Source: an uncultured Clostridia bacterium
GTDB lineage: Bacteria > Bacillota > Clostridia > TANB77 > CAG-508
NCBI GenBank assembly: GCA_949155365.1
Contig: CASCUT010000003.1
Coordinates: forward strand, 1 to 64,000
Direction of reading: 5' to 3'
Length of the DNA: 64,000 bases
Shown: positions 40,784 to 51,584 of the stretch, one piece after another
How positions within the stretch are numbered: the stretch's first letter is position 1
How the letters are laid out: the number at the start of each line of letters is the position of its first letter
Program-made: the position numbers and the translations under genes
Notes under the pieces: generated by a model
What the model saw: only the letters and a program-made list of their open reading frames with translations
Told to the model about the DNA's origin: nothing
The model's database searches: none

Positions 40784-40911
40784 TTTTCCCCCTCCTATAT
40801 TTTATATATAATATCAAAAAGAAATAAAAAAGTAAAGGTAGATATTTTAGAAAAATAGTGCTATAATAAAGTAGTATGAAAAAATAAGAGAAAAAGAAAA
40901 GGGAGAAAAAA

Positions 40912-42150
40912 ATGAAGAAACCAGAATTATTAGCCCCAGCAGGGTCTTTTGAAAAAGCAAAAATTGCCTTCTTATATGGAGCAGATGCAGTCTATGCAGG
41001 AACCTCAAGTTTATCCTTAAGAACAAGAGCAGAAATGCAAGATAGCGACTTAGCAAATACCATAAAATATGCACATTCTATTGGAAAAAAAGTATATACT
41101 GCCATTAACATTTATGCTTGGGATGAAACCTATGAAGAAATCAAAAAACAAGCACAAATGTTAAATGAATTAAAAGTAGATGGTATTATTGTAGCAGATG
41201 GTGGAGTCGTAGAAATGATAAAGGAATATGCACCAGATGTTGAAGTGCATATTAGTACACAAGCAAACACCGTAAGTTATCATTCTGCTAATTTTTGGCA
41301 TAAAAATGGAGCCAAAAGAGTCATTTTAGGTCGTGAAATGAATAAAGAACAAATTAGAGAATTAATCAAGAATAAGCCAAAAGATTTAGAAGTAGAAATG
41401 TTTATTCATGGAGCAATTTGCTTTGGCTATTCTGGAAGATGCTTCTTAAGTGATTTCTTAGCAGGAAGAAGTGCTAACTTAGGCGATTGTGCACAAAGTT
41501 GTCGATGGGCATACAATGTTTATGTAGAAGAAGCAAATAAACCAGGTAACTTAATGCCAGTAGAGCATGATGAAAAAGGAACTTACATTTTTTCTTCCAA
41601 AGATATGTGTTTAATAAAAGAAATCCCAGAAATTGTAGAAATGGGAGTAGATAGCTTAAAAATAGAAGGAAGATTAAAAACAGAATATTACTTGGCATCT
41701 GTCGTAAATGCTTATCGAAATGCTATCGATGACTATTGTAAAAATCCAGATAACTATGATTATACAAAATATTTAACAGAACTAGAAAAAACAAAAACAA
41801 GAGGATTAACCACATTCTACTTTAATGATAGAAACAACAAAGACTTCCAAGAATATGAAGGAAAACAATACAATTCTCATTATGAATTTGGAGGAAAAGT
41901 AGTAGAAGCAAGAAATGAAAAAACTGTGATTGAAATAAAGAATAAATTGCAAGTAGGAGATGAACTAGAAATTATTATTCCAAATCAAATTGAAACCGTA
42001 AAATTTACGATTGATGCATTATGGGATATTGATACAGAAGAAGAGATTTCTCATATCAATCCAGGAAAAGCAGAACAGAAAGTAATGATGAAGTTACCAA
42101 TTACAGCAGAGAAAAACTGGATTTTAAGAAGGAAAAAGAAAGAGAATTAA
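40912..42150 (+). CDS. peptidase U32 family protein
   Basis: KPELLAPAGSFEKAKIAFLYGADAVYAG, MFIHGAICFGYSGRCFLSDFLAGRSANLGDCAQSCRW, DSLKIEGRLKTEYY. Confidence 0.95.
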   Translation: MKKPELLAPAGSFEKAKIAFLYGADAVYAGTSSLSLRTRAEMQDSDLANTIKYAHSIGKKVYTAINIYAWDETYEEIKKQAQMLNELKVDGIIVADGGVVEMIKEYAPDVEVHISTQANTVSYHSANFWHKNGAKRVILGREMNKEQIRELIKNKPKDLEVEMFIHGAICFGYSGRCFLSDFLAGRSANLGDCAQSCRWAYNVYVEEANKPGNLMPVEHDEKGTYIFSSKDMCLIKEIPEIVEMGVDSLKIEGRLKTEYYLASVVNAYRNAIDDYCKNPDNYDYTKYLTELEKTKTRGLTTFYFNDRNNKDFQEYEGKQYNSHYEFGGKVVEARNEKTVIEIKNKLQVGDELEIIIPNQIETVKFTIDALWDIDTEEEISHINPGKAEQKVMMKLPITAEKNWILRRKKKEN

Positions 42151-42242
42151 GAAATGACCGAAAGAAATATTAAAAGGAAGAGGTTTAATATTACAATAGA
42201 GGAAAATAGATAAGAAAGAAAAAATAGAACTTACACAGAGAT

Positions 42243-42278
42243 AAGCAGAGAATTTCAAAGATTCTCTGCTTGTTTTTT
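42243..42278 (+). terminator. Rho-independent terminator after U32 gene
   Basis: aagcagagaat ttcaaag attctctgctt gtttttt. Confidence 0.88.
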
Positions 42279-42507
42279 ATATTGTAGGAATTTTCGACCG
42301 AAGGGAAGAAAAGCTCCATACAAGATAATTATGGGAATTTTTAGAAATTGTTTGAGCGAAGCGAAGTACCATTTCTTAAATTCGTTTTTTATATTGTAGG
42401 AATTTTCGACCGAAGGGAAGAAAAGCTCCGTACAAGATAATTATGGGAATTTTTAGAAATTGTTTGAGCAAAGCGAAGTACCATTTCTTAAATTCGTTTT
42501 TTATATT
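42272..42507. repeat. tandem direct repeat, 112-bp unit, two copies plus 12-nt start of a third
   Basis: gttttttatattgtaggaattttcgaccgaaggg... starts at 42272 and 42384; gttttttatatt again at 42496; two mismatches between copies. Confidence 0.93.
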
Positions 42508-42527
42508 AAAGTGAGACTAAAACAAAG

Positions 42528-43313
42528 TTATTTTTCTAACTTTAGAGCAAGAAAATAGCCACAAGCAAAAAGAAGAAGTGAAATAGGGTTAATATGAGAG
42601 GGAAGAAGTACAAAAGTACTTCCTAGTACAAAGCCAATAATAGCATAATAAGTTTGAGAAGAATAATGCTTTAATAAAAAACGAATTAGAAGCAAAAAGA
42701 AAACTCCACCACTTACCACTCCAATCCCCATAGGAAGAAGAACGCTAAAATTCAAAGTAGCAATCGATTCTAAATAAAGATAGTAACTTCCAAAACACAT
42801 CAAGATTACAGTACTGCTAATTCCTGGAATAACAACACCAGCAGACATAGCAAACCCTGACAAAAAAAGAAATAAAATAGAAGGCTCAAAAGCCCCTAAG
42901 CAAGTATGGCTAATTTGTTTTTCTAGTAAAAATAGAAATAAGCCAAAGCCAAAACTTAACAAAGTATAGAAAAGAAAAGAAAGATGAAATTTTTGTTCTT
43001 TATGGATTTGTTTAAAAAGAGAGGGAATGCTACCTAAAATAAGTCCTAAAAATAATAGCTTACATTCTATTTCATAATGAGCAAATAAGTAATTTAGTCC
43101 AGTTCCAAAAAATAAAAAGCCAATACCAGCACCAAGTACAATAGGAAATAAAAAAATAATATTTTTTTTGAAATCATGAAAAAGACCAAGTACACTATCG
43201 ACCAATTTTTCGTAAATTCCAAAAATAACGCAAAGTACTCCACTACTAATACCAGGAAGAATTGCACCAGCACCAATTAAAAATCCTTTTAAAGTAGAAA
43301 ATAAAAAATTCAT
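42528..43313 (-). CDS. DUF368 membrane protein (polyprenyl-phosphate transporter family)
   Basis: KGFLIGAGAILPGISSGVLCVIFGIYEKLV; second half AMSAGVVIPGISSTVILMCFGSYYLYL. Confidence 0.88.
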   Translation of the reverse strand: MNFLFSTLKGFLIGAGAILPGISSGVLCVIFGIYEKLVDSVLGLFHDFKKNIIFLFPIVLGAGIGFLFFGTGLNYLFAHYEIECKLLFLGLILGSIPSLFKQIHKEQKFHLSFLFYTLLSFGFGLFLFLLEKQISHTCLGAFEPSILFLFLSGFAMSAGVVIPGISSTVILMCFGSYYLYLESIATLNFSVLLPMGIGVVSGGVFFLLLIRFLLKHYSSQTYYAIIGFVLGSTFVLLPSHINPISLLLFACGYFLALKLEK

Positions 43314-43427
43314 GACACTCCTCCTACTAAACCATATGCAAAGAAAAAATAAGTTATGCGTAAAAATAGAACAAAGCATTGTATCCGAAAAAGGAATGTG
43401 ATAAAATAAGAAAAAAAGGTGAAAAAG

Positions 43428-44510
43428 ATGAAAATAGAAGAACTAAGTTTAGAAGAAAAAATGGGACAATTATTTATGGTAGGATTGGAAGAAACAAACC
43501 ATACAGGTATCCAAGAAATGATACAACAATATAAAATAGGTGGTGTAATTTTATATAAAAAAAATTATCGTACCTATGAAGAAATGATAAATCTAGTAAA
43601 TCATTTAAAGGAAATGAATCAATCAAATGCCATTCCTCTTTTTATAAGCATTGATCAAGAGGGGGGAAGAGTAAATCGTATGCCATCTGAAATAGAAAAC
43701 CTAAAAAGTGCCATGCAAATAGTGAATACCCAAGATATGGAATTAGTAAAAGAAAGTGGAAGAGCCATAGGAAGAATGCTACAAGAGACAGGAATTTCGA
43801 TGGATTATGCACCAGTTCTTGATATTAAACGTTTTGAAGAAAAACATGCAATTGGAGACCGATGCTATGGGGAAAAAGAAGAAGACGTAAGCAAATATGG
43901 AATTGAAGTAATGAAGGAAATTCAAAACCAAGGCGTTATTTCCGTTATAAAACACTTTCCGGGTCATGGACTAACAAAAAAAGATTCTCATTTTCGCATT
44001 CCTAAAATAACACAAAAAATAGAAAAATTAGAGAAAGAAGATATGCTTCCTTTTGAAAAAGCAATCAAAGAAGGAGCCGATAGCATTATGGTAGGACATC
44101 TTATCATAAAAGACATAGATAGAAGATATCCTGCCTCTTTATCCAAAAAGGTAATTCAAACTCATCTAATTGACAAATATCAATATACAGGGCTTATTAT
44201 GACAGATGATTTGAAAATGCTAGCAATTAGGTTACATTATAATATGAAAAGGGCAGTAAAAAAAGCAATAGAAGCGGGAAATGATATCGTTATGATAGGA
44301 TTGCCTTATAGAAAAGTAAAGAAAATAATCCAATACATGACCAAACAAGTACAAAAAGGAAAAATAGAAATAGAAAGAATTAATCAAAGTGTAGAGAAAA
44401 TACAAAAGATGAAAGAGAAATACCAAATCCAAGATAAAATAGTAGAAGGTGGAAAGGTAGACCAAATCAACAGCACAATACAAAAAATAAATAAAAAAAT
44501 AGAAAAATAA
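43428..44510 (+). CDS. glycoside hydrolase family 3, beta-N-acetylhexosaminidase (NagZ-like)
   Basis: EEKMGQLFMVGL, SIDQEGGRVNRMP, VIKHFPGHGLTKKDSH, TDDLKMLAI. Confidence 0.93.
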   Translation: MKIEELSLEEKMGQLFMVGLEETNHTGIQEMIQQYKIGGVILYKKNYRTYEEMINLVNHLKEMNQSNAIPLFISIDQEGGRVNRMPSEIENLKSAMQIVNTQDMELVKESGRAIGRMLQETGISMDYAPVLDIKRFEEKHAIGDRCYGEKEEDVSKYGIEVMKEIQNQGVISVIKHFPGHGLTKKDSHFRIPKITQKIEKLEKEDMLPFEKAIKEGADSIMVGHLIIKDIDRRYPASLSKKVIQTHLIDKYQYTGLIMTDDLKMLAIRLHYNMKRAVKKAIEAGNDIVMIGLPYRKVKKIIQYMTKQVQKGKIEIERINQSVEKIQKMKEKYQIQDKIVEGGKVDQINSTIQKINKKIEK

Positions 44511-44596
44511 AAATAGAATAAAAATTACTTTCCTATCTTTTTCTCAAGGTCAGGCACATTTCTTTTTTTAGAACATATAATTTCATAGAAAAAGAA

Positions 44597-45319
44597 ATGG
44601 AGGTGCTCCTATTTTTGAATACACTTACTCTTAGTTTATCAGGGTTTTGGTGCTTTCTTTCATCTGCAGTTTTTCTAGTAGGATATATATCCAATAATCA
44701 ATTGTTTCCAGAACCACTATCACCAGAAGAAGAAAAACAATATTTACAAAAGTTAAAAGAAGGAGACGATGAAGCACGCAATATTTTAATCGAGAGAAAT
44801 TTAAGATTAGTAGCACACGTCTGTAAAAAATATGCCTCCACAAAAGTGGAACAAGAGGATTTAATTTCAATAGGTACTATTGGTTTAATTAAAGGAATTA
44901 ATAGCTTTGAGCCAACCAAAAATGTAAAATTATCAACCTATGTTTCTCGATGTATTGATAACGAAATTTTAATGCATCTAAGAAGTACCAAAAAAATCAG
45001 TGCGGAGGTTTCGCTCGAAGACCCAATTGGAAAGGATAAAGATGATAATACAGTAACCTTACAAGATGTATTAGAAAACAATGAGAAAAATATAGAAGAA
45101 GAAGTCGACTTAAAAATAAAAATGAAACAATTATATGGTAAAATGAAACAAGTATTAAAAGACAGAGAAAAGTTAATTTTAGAACTACGTTTTGGATTAG
45201 ATGGAAGAAAACCAAAAACGCAAAATCAAATTGCTGAAATGATGGGAATATCACGTTCTTATGTATCAAGGATTGAAACAAAAGCAATTGGAAAATTAGC
45301 AAAAGAAATAAAAGAATAA
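44597..45319 (+). CDS. sigK: RNA polymerase sporulation sigma factor SigK
   Basis: Pro-sequence-like hydrophobic N-terminus then GYISNNQLFPEPLSPEEEKQYLQKLKEGDDEARNILIERNLRLVAHVCKKY; uninterrupted. Confidence 0.93.
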   Translation: MEVLLFLNTLTLSLSGFWCFLSSAVFLVGYISNNQLFPEPLSPEEEKQYLQKLKEGDDEARNILIERNLRLVAHVCKKYASTKVEQEDLISIGTIGLIKGINSFEPTKNVKLSTYVSRCIDNEILMHLRSTKKISAEVSLEDPIGKDKDDNTVTLQDVLENNEKNIEEEVDLKIKMKQLYGKMKQVLKDREKLILELRFGLDGRKPKTQNQIAEMMGISRSYVSRIETKAIGKLAKEIKE

Positions 45320-45320
45320 C

Positions 45321-45351
45321 CAAAAGGAATGGGACATGTCCCATTTCTTTT
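45321..45351 (+). terminator. Rho-independent terminator after sigK
   Basis: aaggaatgggac at gtcccatttctttt. Confidence 0.75.
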
Positions 45352-45483
45352 CGTTCCGTAAATAATTTCAAAAAAATATGAACATTTTCTTGCTATTTTT
45401 CTCAAGTTATTGTATTATATTATAAGTATAATTTGTGCCAAAGAAGTAAAAAAATAAGAGATACCAGAAAGGGGCAATTATAA

Positions 45484-45912
45484 ATGAAAAAAAAGGGCAT
45501 TGTTCTTGCTATTATGTTTTTGTTAATACTATGTTCAAGTACATTTGTATTAGCAAGTAGTGCAAGAAATACAAACAAGATAGAAAACAAAGTAGAGCAA
45601 AGCGATACAATGAGCCAATTAGTAGAAATGAAAGATAAGGAAAAGAAAACATTAGAAGATTATCAAGAAGCATATGGCTCAGAAACATACGGCTTAACTG
45701 CCTATATGTTAAATCGAATACAAATTTATAGTATTCCATTTTGTTTTATTGGAGTAGCCATTAGTGCGATTTACCAATATGTATTAGGAATTCGTAAATT
45801 AGACACAAGAGATAAAGGTTTTGCTATCATGATTTCTATTATTACAATATTTATCATTGCGCAAGTATTACCACTAATATTTGCGATTGTAGTAAAAGGT
45901 TGGAGGGGTTAA
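45484..45912 (+). CDS. membrane protein, unknown function
   Basis: Signal peptide-like N-terminus, two more TM segments; 3 nt upstream of next gene. Confidence 0.65.
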   Translation: MKKKGIVLAIMFLLILCSSTFVLASSARNTNKIENKVEQSDTMSQLVEMKDKEKKTLEDYQEAYGSETYGLTAYMLNRIQIYSIPFCFIGVAISAIYQYVLGIRKLDTRDKGFAIMISIITIFIIAQVLPLIFAIVVKGWRG

Positions 45913-45915
45913 CAA

Positions 45916-48315
45916 ATGAAAGTTCTATTTGCAGTGAACAATGAATCTGTTTCAGAATCAATTATAGAGAAATATCAACAAATGTATAAAGAAATAGTCT
46001 TAAGTAAAAATGTCTATTACTTTAATGCGATTTTTAAGGAATTACAAAAAGATAAGACATATGATCGAATTGTAATTAGTGAGGACTTAGAGCCATTTAC
46101 CAATAGCAATTATGAAACGATTGATAACTTTATTTTTGAAAAATTAGATAATATTTCAGATGAGGCAGTTACCACTGCAGGAGAAGACATACCAATTATT
46201 TTAATTGCAACAGACCGACGTACTAAATCGGATAATTTGCTAATTAAATTATTTGGAATCGGAGTATATAGTGCTTTAATTGGACAAGATAGAAGCATTG
46301 AAGAAGTATGTAAATTAATTCAAAAACCACGTTCTAAAAAAGAAGCAAAAACTTACTATAAAATTGATGCTGGAGATGTCGACTATAAAAAAGAAAGTGA
46401 AGGAGATGTTAGTGAAACAGAAATCCAAAACATCTTAACACACTATAAACGTTTGGGAAGAAATGAAGAACGCTATGTAGAAAGTTTTGATAGTATAGCA
46501 GCACAATATACGGATCAACAATTAAGAGTCATTATAAAATTTTTACCACTTAATGTAAAAGCCGTATTAGAAGAAAATAGTGCAAGATATCAACAACTAA
46601 TATCTTTTGGCGGTGGCAAACCAAGAAAGTTAAATGACTACCAAAGTGCCAATAAGAGCAAAAAAAGAAACAATAATACCAATAAGGCAATTAGTAATAG
46701 TGGAATTAAAGTAGAATCTATTTCCAGTGGAGAAAAGAAACTAACAAAACCAGTTATTATTCCATCGGCTACTAGTGTCAAAAAAGTACAACAACCAACA
46801 AAAACACAACCAAATATAGAAAACAAGAAGGAAATAGAAGTAACAAAGCCAGTAGAAATTGAAACAAAAGTATCAATAGAACCAAACGAAACCAAATCAC
46901 AATTAGTAGAAGAGACACAAAAGAAAAGAAGAGGTAGACCAAAAAAAGTTCAATTAGAAGAAAACAAAGTAGAACAAGAACCAAAAAGAAAAAGAGGTAG
47001 ACCAAAGAAAAACACAGTTACGGAGCAACAAGAACTAACATTTCCAGGTTTTGAAGAGGACGAAGAAATCTTACCGGGATTTGAAAGTCTAGAGGAAAAT
47101 ACTTTACCAGGATTTGAAGAATTAGAAGAAAACACATTGCCAGGTTTCGAAGAACTAGAAGAAGACTTCCCAGGTTTTGAAGAAGAAGAAGATAATGCAT
47201 TACCAGGCTTTGAAGAACTAGAAGAAGACGAAGATATTTCTCTTCCAAATTATGAAAGTCTAGAAGAAAACACGCTTCCAAATTTTGAAGAACCAGAAGA
47301 AATTGTTTCAGTACAAGAAGAAAATGGGCCAAGCATATCAACAATGCCAAACTATGAGCAAAGCAATCAAACAAGAAAAGAGGAAACACGATTAGAAACA
47401 ATACAGCAATACAATGTAAACTTAGAAAACCTATTAACCAGTGATAAAAAAATAGTATCCTTTATAGGAACACCAAAAAATGGAACCTCTTTCTTAATCA
47501 ATAACTTAGCAGAAGTGTTAGCAAGTCAAGGAATTAAAACAGCTATTTTAGATTTAACAGAAAATCGAAATTCATACTATATCTACACAAAAAATGAAGA
47601 AGAACTAAGAAAAATAGCTTATAACTGTATTGAAAAATTAAGTCAAGGAATGGCACAAGGAATTAAAGTGAATCATAACCTAGACGTTTATACTTCTCTT
47701 CCAGGAGAAGATAATGGAATAGAAGAATATGGACGTATTCTAGAAACACTAGTAAAAAACTATTCTTTAATCTTATTAGACTGTGACTTTTCTACAAATT
47801 ATGGGTATTTAAAAGAATCACAAGAAACCTATTTAGTACAAAGCATGGACGTATTAACCATACAACCATTAACGGCATATTTAAGAGAACTAAAAGCAAA
47901 AGGAATATTAGACCCAAATAAATTGAAAGTTGTAATTAACAAATATACAAGAGTAAGAGGAATATCAGAAAAAGCAATTATTGGAGGAATGGCATTCTAT
48001 AATGACCCAGCGATGTCTTTTATGACAGAATTATTCAATCGAGAAACGATTCCATATAGTGTTATACCATTTGACTCACAAGTATATGCAAAATATTTAG
48101 AAGGTTTAATTAATTGTAATATCTCACTAAATGGATATTCAAAAGAGGTTATGACAGCATTGAAAAAACTAGCTAACATGGTATATCCTTTAGTAGGAAA
48201 TACAGGAACGCATAATAAAGCAAAATACAGTAATCCAAAATACAATCAATATGCCAATAATACATTTTCAAAAGATATGAATTCTACCTTAGATAAAATG
48301 AAACGAAATTTTTAA
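45916..48315 (+). CDS. CpaE/ParA-like P-loop protein with receiver-like N-terminus and repetitive acidic linker
   Basis: C-terminal ATPase-like FIGTPKNGTSFLINNLAEVLASQGIKTAILDL...LILLDCDFS; KRRGRPKK/KRGRPKK; repeated LPGFEELEE. Confidence 0.75.
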   Translation: MKVLFAVNNESVSESIIEKYQQMYKEIVLSKNVYYFNAIFKELQKDKTYDRIVISEDLEPFTNSNYETIDNFIFEKLDNISDEAVTTAGEDIPIILIATDRRTKSDNLLIKLFGIGVYSALIGQDRSIEEVCKLIQKPRSKKEAKTYYKIDAGDVDYKKESEGDVSETEIQNILTHYKRLGRNEERYVESFDSIAAQYTDQQLRVIIKFLPLNVKAVLEENSARYQQLISFGGGKPRKLNDYQSANKSKKRNNNTNKAISNSGIKVESISSGEKKLTKPVIIPSATSVKKVQQPTKTQPNIENKKEIEVTKPVEIETKVSIEPNETKSQLVEETQKKRRGRPKKVQLEENKVEQEPKRKRGRPKKNTVTEQQELTFPGFEEDEEILPGFESLEENTLPGFEELEENTLPGFEELEEDFPGFEEEEDNALPGFEELEEDEDISLPNYESLEENTLPNFEEPEEIVSVQEENGPSISTMPNYEQSNQTRKEETRLETIQQYNVNLENLLTSDKKIVSFIGTPKNGTSFLINNLAEVLASQGIKTAILDLTENRNSYYIYTKNEEELRKIAYNCIEKLSQGMAQGIKVNHNLDVYTSLPGEDNGIEEYGRILETLVKNYSLILLDCDFSTNYGYLKESQETYLVQSMDVLTIQPLTAYLRELKAKGILDPNKLKVVINKYTRVRGISEKAIIGGMAFYNDPAMSFMTELFNRETIPYSVIPFDSQVYAKYLEGLINCNISLNGYSKEVMTALKKLANMVYPLVGNTGTHNKAKYSNPKYNQYANNTFSKDMNSTLDKMKRNF

Positions 48316-48385
48316 CATAGAACAAGTTTTAATCGTTATCTTCGATTAAAACTTGTTTAACCAATCAATAACGGAGGTGCGAACT

Positions 48386-49483
48386 TTGATTATAGCAATT
48401 ATTATCCTATTAGTGGTTATCATTGTATTCTTAATGTTATACAATATGTCAGTTCACAAAAAGATAGATACCTTTAGCAACTTAAACCAAAAAATAGTAA
48501 GTCTAAATGTATTACAAGAATTTATGGATACCATTAGTGAAGAAAAATCCGCAGATGAAAAAATAAGAAAAATAAACGAAATATTAATTGAAAAATATGA
48601 TATCAAATATTCTACCATTGTGGTATATAATGGGGCAGAATATACGATAAAAGCCACAAATGTAGACACCAAACATTGGGAAACATTAAAAAACTTACAT
48701 GCAGAAGAGATTTTTAAAGATGCAATCGAAACAGCAACTCCAAAATATATTACCGTAGATCAAGAAGGAGAAAGGCTACCATATCAAAAAATGGAATTTG
48801 GAAGAGCAAAATCAGCTATGTTTTTCCCACTTTATATAGACAATATTTATATTGGATATTGGATTATTGAAAGTGGCCAACCACATGATTTTGATAAAAT
48901 AGATACCACCATCTTAGAAGTAGTAAAAAATAATATTATTGCGGTTATCAAAACCATTGAAAAACAAAATGTTATCGAGAATATTGTAAGAGATGATAAG
49001 TTTAGTGGTTTGAAGTCAGAGGAATATCTATATGGCGAAGGAAAAAGAAGAATAGACTACTATGATATTTCAGCAGTCTGCATGTTTACGATTACCAATA
49101 TTGTCGAAATTAACGAAGAATATGGAAGACATACAGGAAATGATGTCATTCGAAAAGTAAGTGATATGGTAAGAAGAAATATTGCAACAGAATATGTATT
49201 TGTAAGATATATGGGACCAAAATTTGTCATTGTATTTACGGGGATTGATATTGATGGTATGTCAGGATTTATGACAGAAATCAAGAAAAATTTAGAAACA
49301 ATGAAAATAGAACAAGTAGAAGAAGATGTCTACGAAGGAGAAGAACCACAACAAGTAAGTCCAAAAATTAATATCGTAGTAACCAATTACTATAAAGGTA
49401 CCGCTTTAGAAGGAACCACTAAAAAATTAGAAGAATATCTAGATTCGGCAGAAGAAAACGAAAGTCAAATCAATTACATATAA
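48386..49483 (+). CDS. GAF-like plus degenerate GGDEF domain membrane protein
   Basis: TTG start after cggaggt; N-terminal TM; GGDEF-like region with [11 protein letters not shown] in place of RYGGDEFxxxL. Confidence 0.7.
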   Translation: MIIAIIILLVVIIVFLMLYNMSVHKKIDTFSNLNQKIVSLNVLQEFMDTISEEKSADEKIRKINEILIEKYDIKYSTIVVYNGAEYTIKATNVDTKHWETLKNLHAEEIFKDAIETATPKYITVDQEGERLPYQKMEFGRAKSAMFFPLYIDNIYIGYWIIESGQPHDFDKIDTTILEVVKNNIIAVIKTIEKQNVIENIVRDDKFSGLKSEEYLYGEGKRRIDYYDISAVCMFTITNIVEINEEYGRHTGNDVIRKVSDMVRRNIATEYVFVRYMGPKFVIVFTGIDIDGMSGFMTEIKKNLETMKIEQVEEDVYEGEEPQQVSPKINIVVTNYYKGTALEGTTKKLEEYLDSAEENESQINYI

Positions 49484-49511
49484 CAAAGAAAAAAAGCGAG
49501 GGGGAGAGACA

Positions 49512-49769
49512 ATGACAAACGATGAAACAATGTTCTTTCAATCACCAAGAGAAGAAAAGACAGGAACAAAGGAAATTTTAAAAGAAGTGTATCAAGCACT
49601 AAGTGAAAAAGGATATAATCCCATTAATCAAATTGTTGGTTATATTCTATCAGGAGACCCAACGTATATTACAAGTCATAATGGTGCCAGAAATCTAATA
49701 CGTCAAGTTGAAAGAGATGAACTATTAGAAAAAATGGTAAAACATTATATTGGGATAGAAGAAAAATAG
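49512..49769 (+). CDS. IreB family regulatory phosphoprotein
   Basis: [55 protein letters not shown]. Confidence 0.96.
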   Translation: MTNDETMFFQSPREEKTGTKEILKEVYQALSEKGYNPINQIVGYILSGDPTYITSHNGARNLIRQVERDELLEKMVKHYIGIEEK

Positions 49770-49818
49770 AAAGGAAAAAAGTTGCTATTAAACAAGAAAA
49801 TAGAAACTTGAAAAGGAA

Positions 49819-50238
49819 ATGAGAAAATTAGGAATTGATTATGGAGATGCAAGAGTAGGAATTTCTATAACAGATGGGCTAAACATTACAGTACAAGGGT
49901 TAGAAACCATACACCATCAAGGAAATGATAAAATAGTATTAAAACGTCTAGAAGAAATACTAGGACAATATGAAATTGATACTTTTGTCATTGGAATGCC
50001 AATTAATATGAATGGAACCAAAACAGAAAGAGTAGAAGTAACGGAAAAATTTATTCATAAATTAAAATGTAAATTTCCCAAAATAGCAATCGAAACCATA
50101 GATGAAAGACTAACAACAGTCGAAGCACATAAAACTATGAACTTTCTAAATGTAGACAAAAAGAAAAAAAGAAATATTGTAGATACAATTTCCGCAGTAT
50201 ACATTTTAGAAACCTATATGAAAAAAATTCAAAATTAA
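49819..50238 (+). CDS. ruvX: Holliday junction resolvase-like RuvX/YqgF
   Basis: MRKLGIDYGDARVGISITD, VIGMPINMNGTKTERVEVTEKFIHKL, DERLTTVEAHKTM. Confidence 0.96.
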   Translation: MRKLGIDYGDARVGISITDGLNITVQGLETIHHQGNDKIVLKRLEEILGQYEIDTFVIGMPINMNGTKTERVEVTEKFIHKLKCKFPKIAIETIDERLTTVEAHKTMNFLNVDKKKKRNIVDTISAVYILETYMKKIQN

Positions 50239-50364
50239 GAAAATAATATTGCGGAAAAGTAAAAAATAGTATATGATAAATAAAAATAACAAATACTAAG
50301 AAAATAAAAGATATTAACATTGTAAAAACAATGAGAATATAAAAACTGAAAGGAGAAAATAAAA

Positions 50365-50694
50365 ATGAACGAAGATGAAAGAGAAAATATCCAAGAAGAA
50401 GAGGAATTAGATAACATTATTGTATTAAACGATGAGAACGGAGAAGAAGTTCCTTTTGAATTTTTAGATTTAATTGAATTAGATGGAGAAGAATATGTTG
50501 TATTACTACCAGTTGAAGAAGAAGAAACTGAAGATGCAGGAGAAGTAGTAATTCTAAAAGTAGAAGACACAGAATCAGAAGAGGAAGAGTCTTATGTAAG
50601 TGTAGAAGATGAAGAAATTTTAAACAGAGTATTTGCAATGTTTAAAGAAAAATTCAAAGATGAATTTAACTTTATTGATGACGAAGAAGAATAA
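50365..50694 (+). CDS. DUF1292 domain protein
   Basis: IIVLNDENGEEVPFEFLDLIELDGEEYVVLLPVEEEE...VVILKVE; follows ireB-ruvX. Confidence 0.9.
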   Translation: MNEDERENIQEEEELDNIIVLNDENGEEVPFEFLDLIELDGEEYVVLLPVEEEETEDAGEVVILKVEDTESEEEESYVSVEDEEILNRVFAMFKEKFKDEFNFIDDEEE

Positions 50695-50874
50695 AAAGAT
50701 GGCGGGAGGTTGGAATAAAAGGTATTCTAGCCTCTTTTTTCTATCAGAGTAAAATAGAGCGTAAGACAAGTAGCCGTAAATGATTAGAGGTTGCCTAGTA
50801 GGTAAAATGCCGAGTACTAAGATAGAAAATCAAAATAGAAAAAAAGAAAATGCAAAAAAAGAGGAGAAAAGCAA

Positions 50875-51351
50875 ATGAAAAATTTAAGTAGTTGGTTAAT
50901 CACATTTTTTATCATTATGTTTTGGGGGTTTCGTGTTATCGTAGCACTAATGGGTTCCATGGAAAGTGAATTTATGGTAGCACCAATCGATAATAATGTT
51001 GAAATTATTTTGTTATTTGTTGTATTACTATTAGTACCATTTATTTTTAAAAGAAAACTATGGGCAGGAATTGTTTACTTACTAGCTTATGGGTGGTATT
51101 TTGGAAGAGGACTATTTGCCAATGTAATGCTAATGATAAATGGAGAAACCTTAAGCCCTACTGTATATTTTGAAATGTTTATATCACTTATTGCAGTAGC
51201 GCTTCCAATTGCTGCAACTTTTGATATTTTAGCAGATAAATCTAGAATGAAAAATCCGACAAACAAAGAAACCGACTGGTTTTACAAGAATAAAGACTAT
51301 GATAGAAAACTAGATGAAAGGGCAGATAAAAACAACTATCGAACGTTATAA
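50875..51351 (+). CDS. membrane protein, unknown function
   Basis: ORF with four hydrophobic stretches. Confidence 0.55.
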   Translation: MKNLSSWLITFFIIMFWGFRVIVALMGSMESEFMVAPIDNNVEIILLFVVLLLVPFIFKRKLWAGIVYLLAYGWYFGRGLFANVMLMINGETLSPTVYFEMFISLIAVALPIAATFDILADKSRMKNPTNKETDWFYKNKDYDRKLDERADKNNYRTL

Positions 51352-51424
51352 CCAAAAAACAAAAGAGGTGACATACTTTTATCACATAATAAAAGAGTGA
51401 AAAAAGGAAAACACCTCTTATCTA

Positions 51425-51584
51425 ATGAAGAAAAAGGAATTTGGAAATAGGTTTTCTTCCGTAAGTATTAGAAACATGCGAAGATTTTACGAGATATATC
51501 CAATATGGTCGACAGTATCGACTGAATTATCTTGGACTCATTTTCAAGAACGAATCAAAATTGATAGAAAAGAAGATGGTTAGA
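51425..51584 (+). pseudogene. DUF1016 (YhcG-like PDDEXK nuclease) remnant
   Basis: Reads FGNRFSSVSIRNMRRFYEIYPIWSTVSTELSWTHFQERIKIDRKEDG, resembling the DUF1016 N-terminal region; no full ORF. Confidence 0.6.

Noticed and set aside
42272-42507. CRISPR array
   Set aside because: Only two long, adjacent copies with no spacer-repeat alternation; no cas genes in the window.
44597-45319. skin-type insertion in sigK
   Set aside because: sigK reads through intact in one frame.
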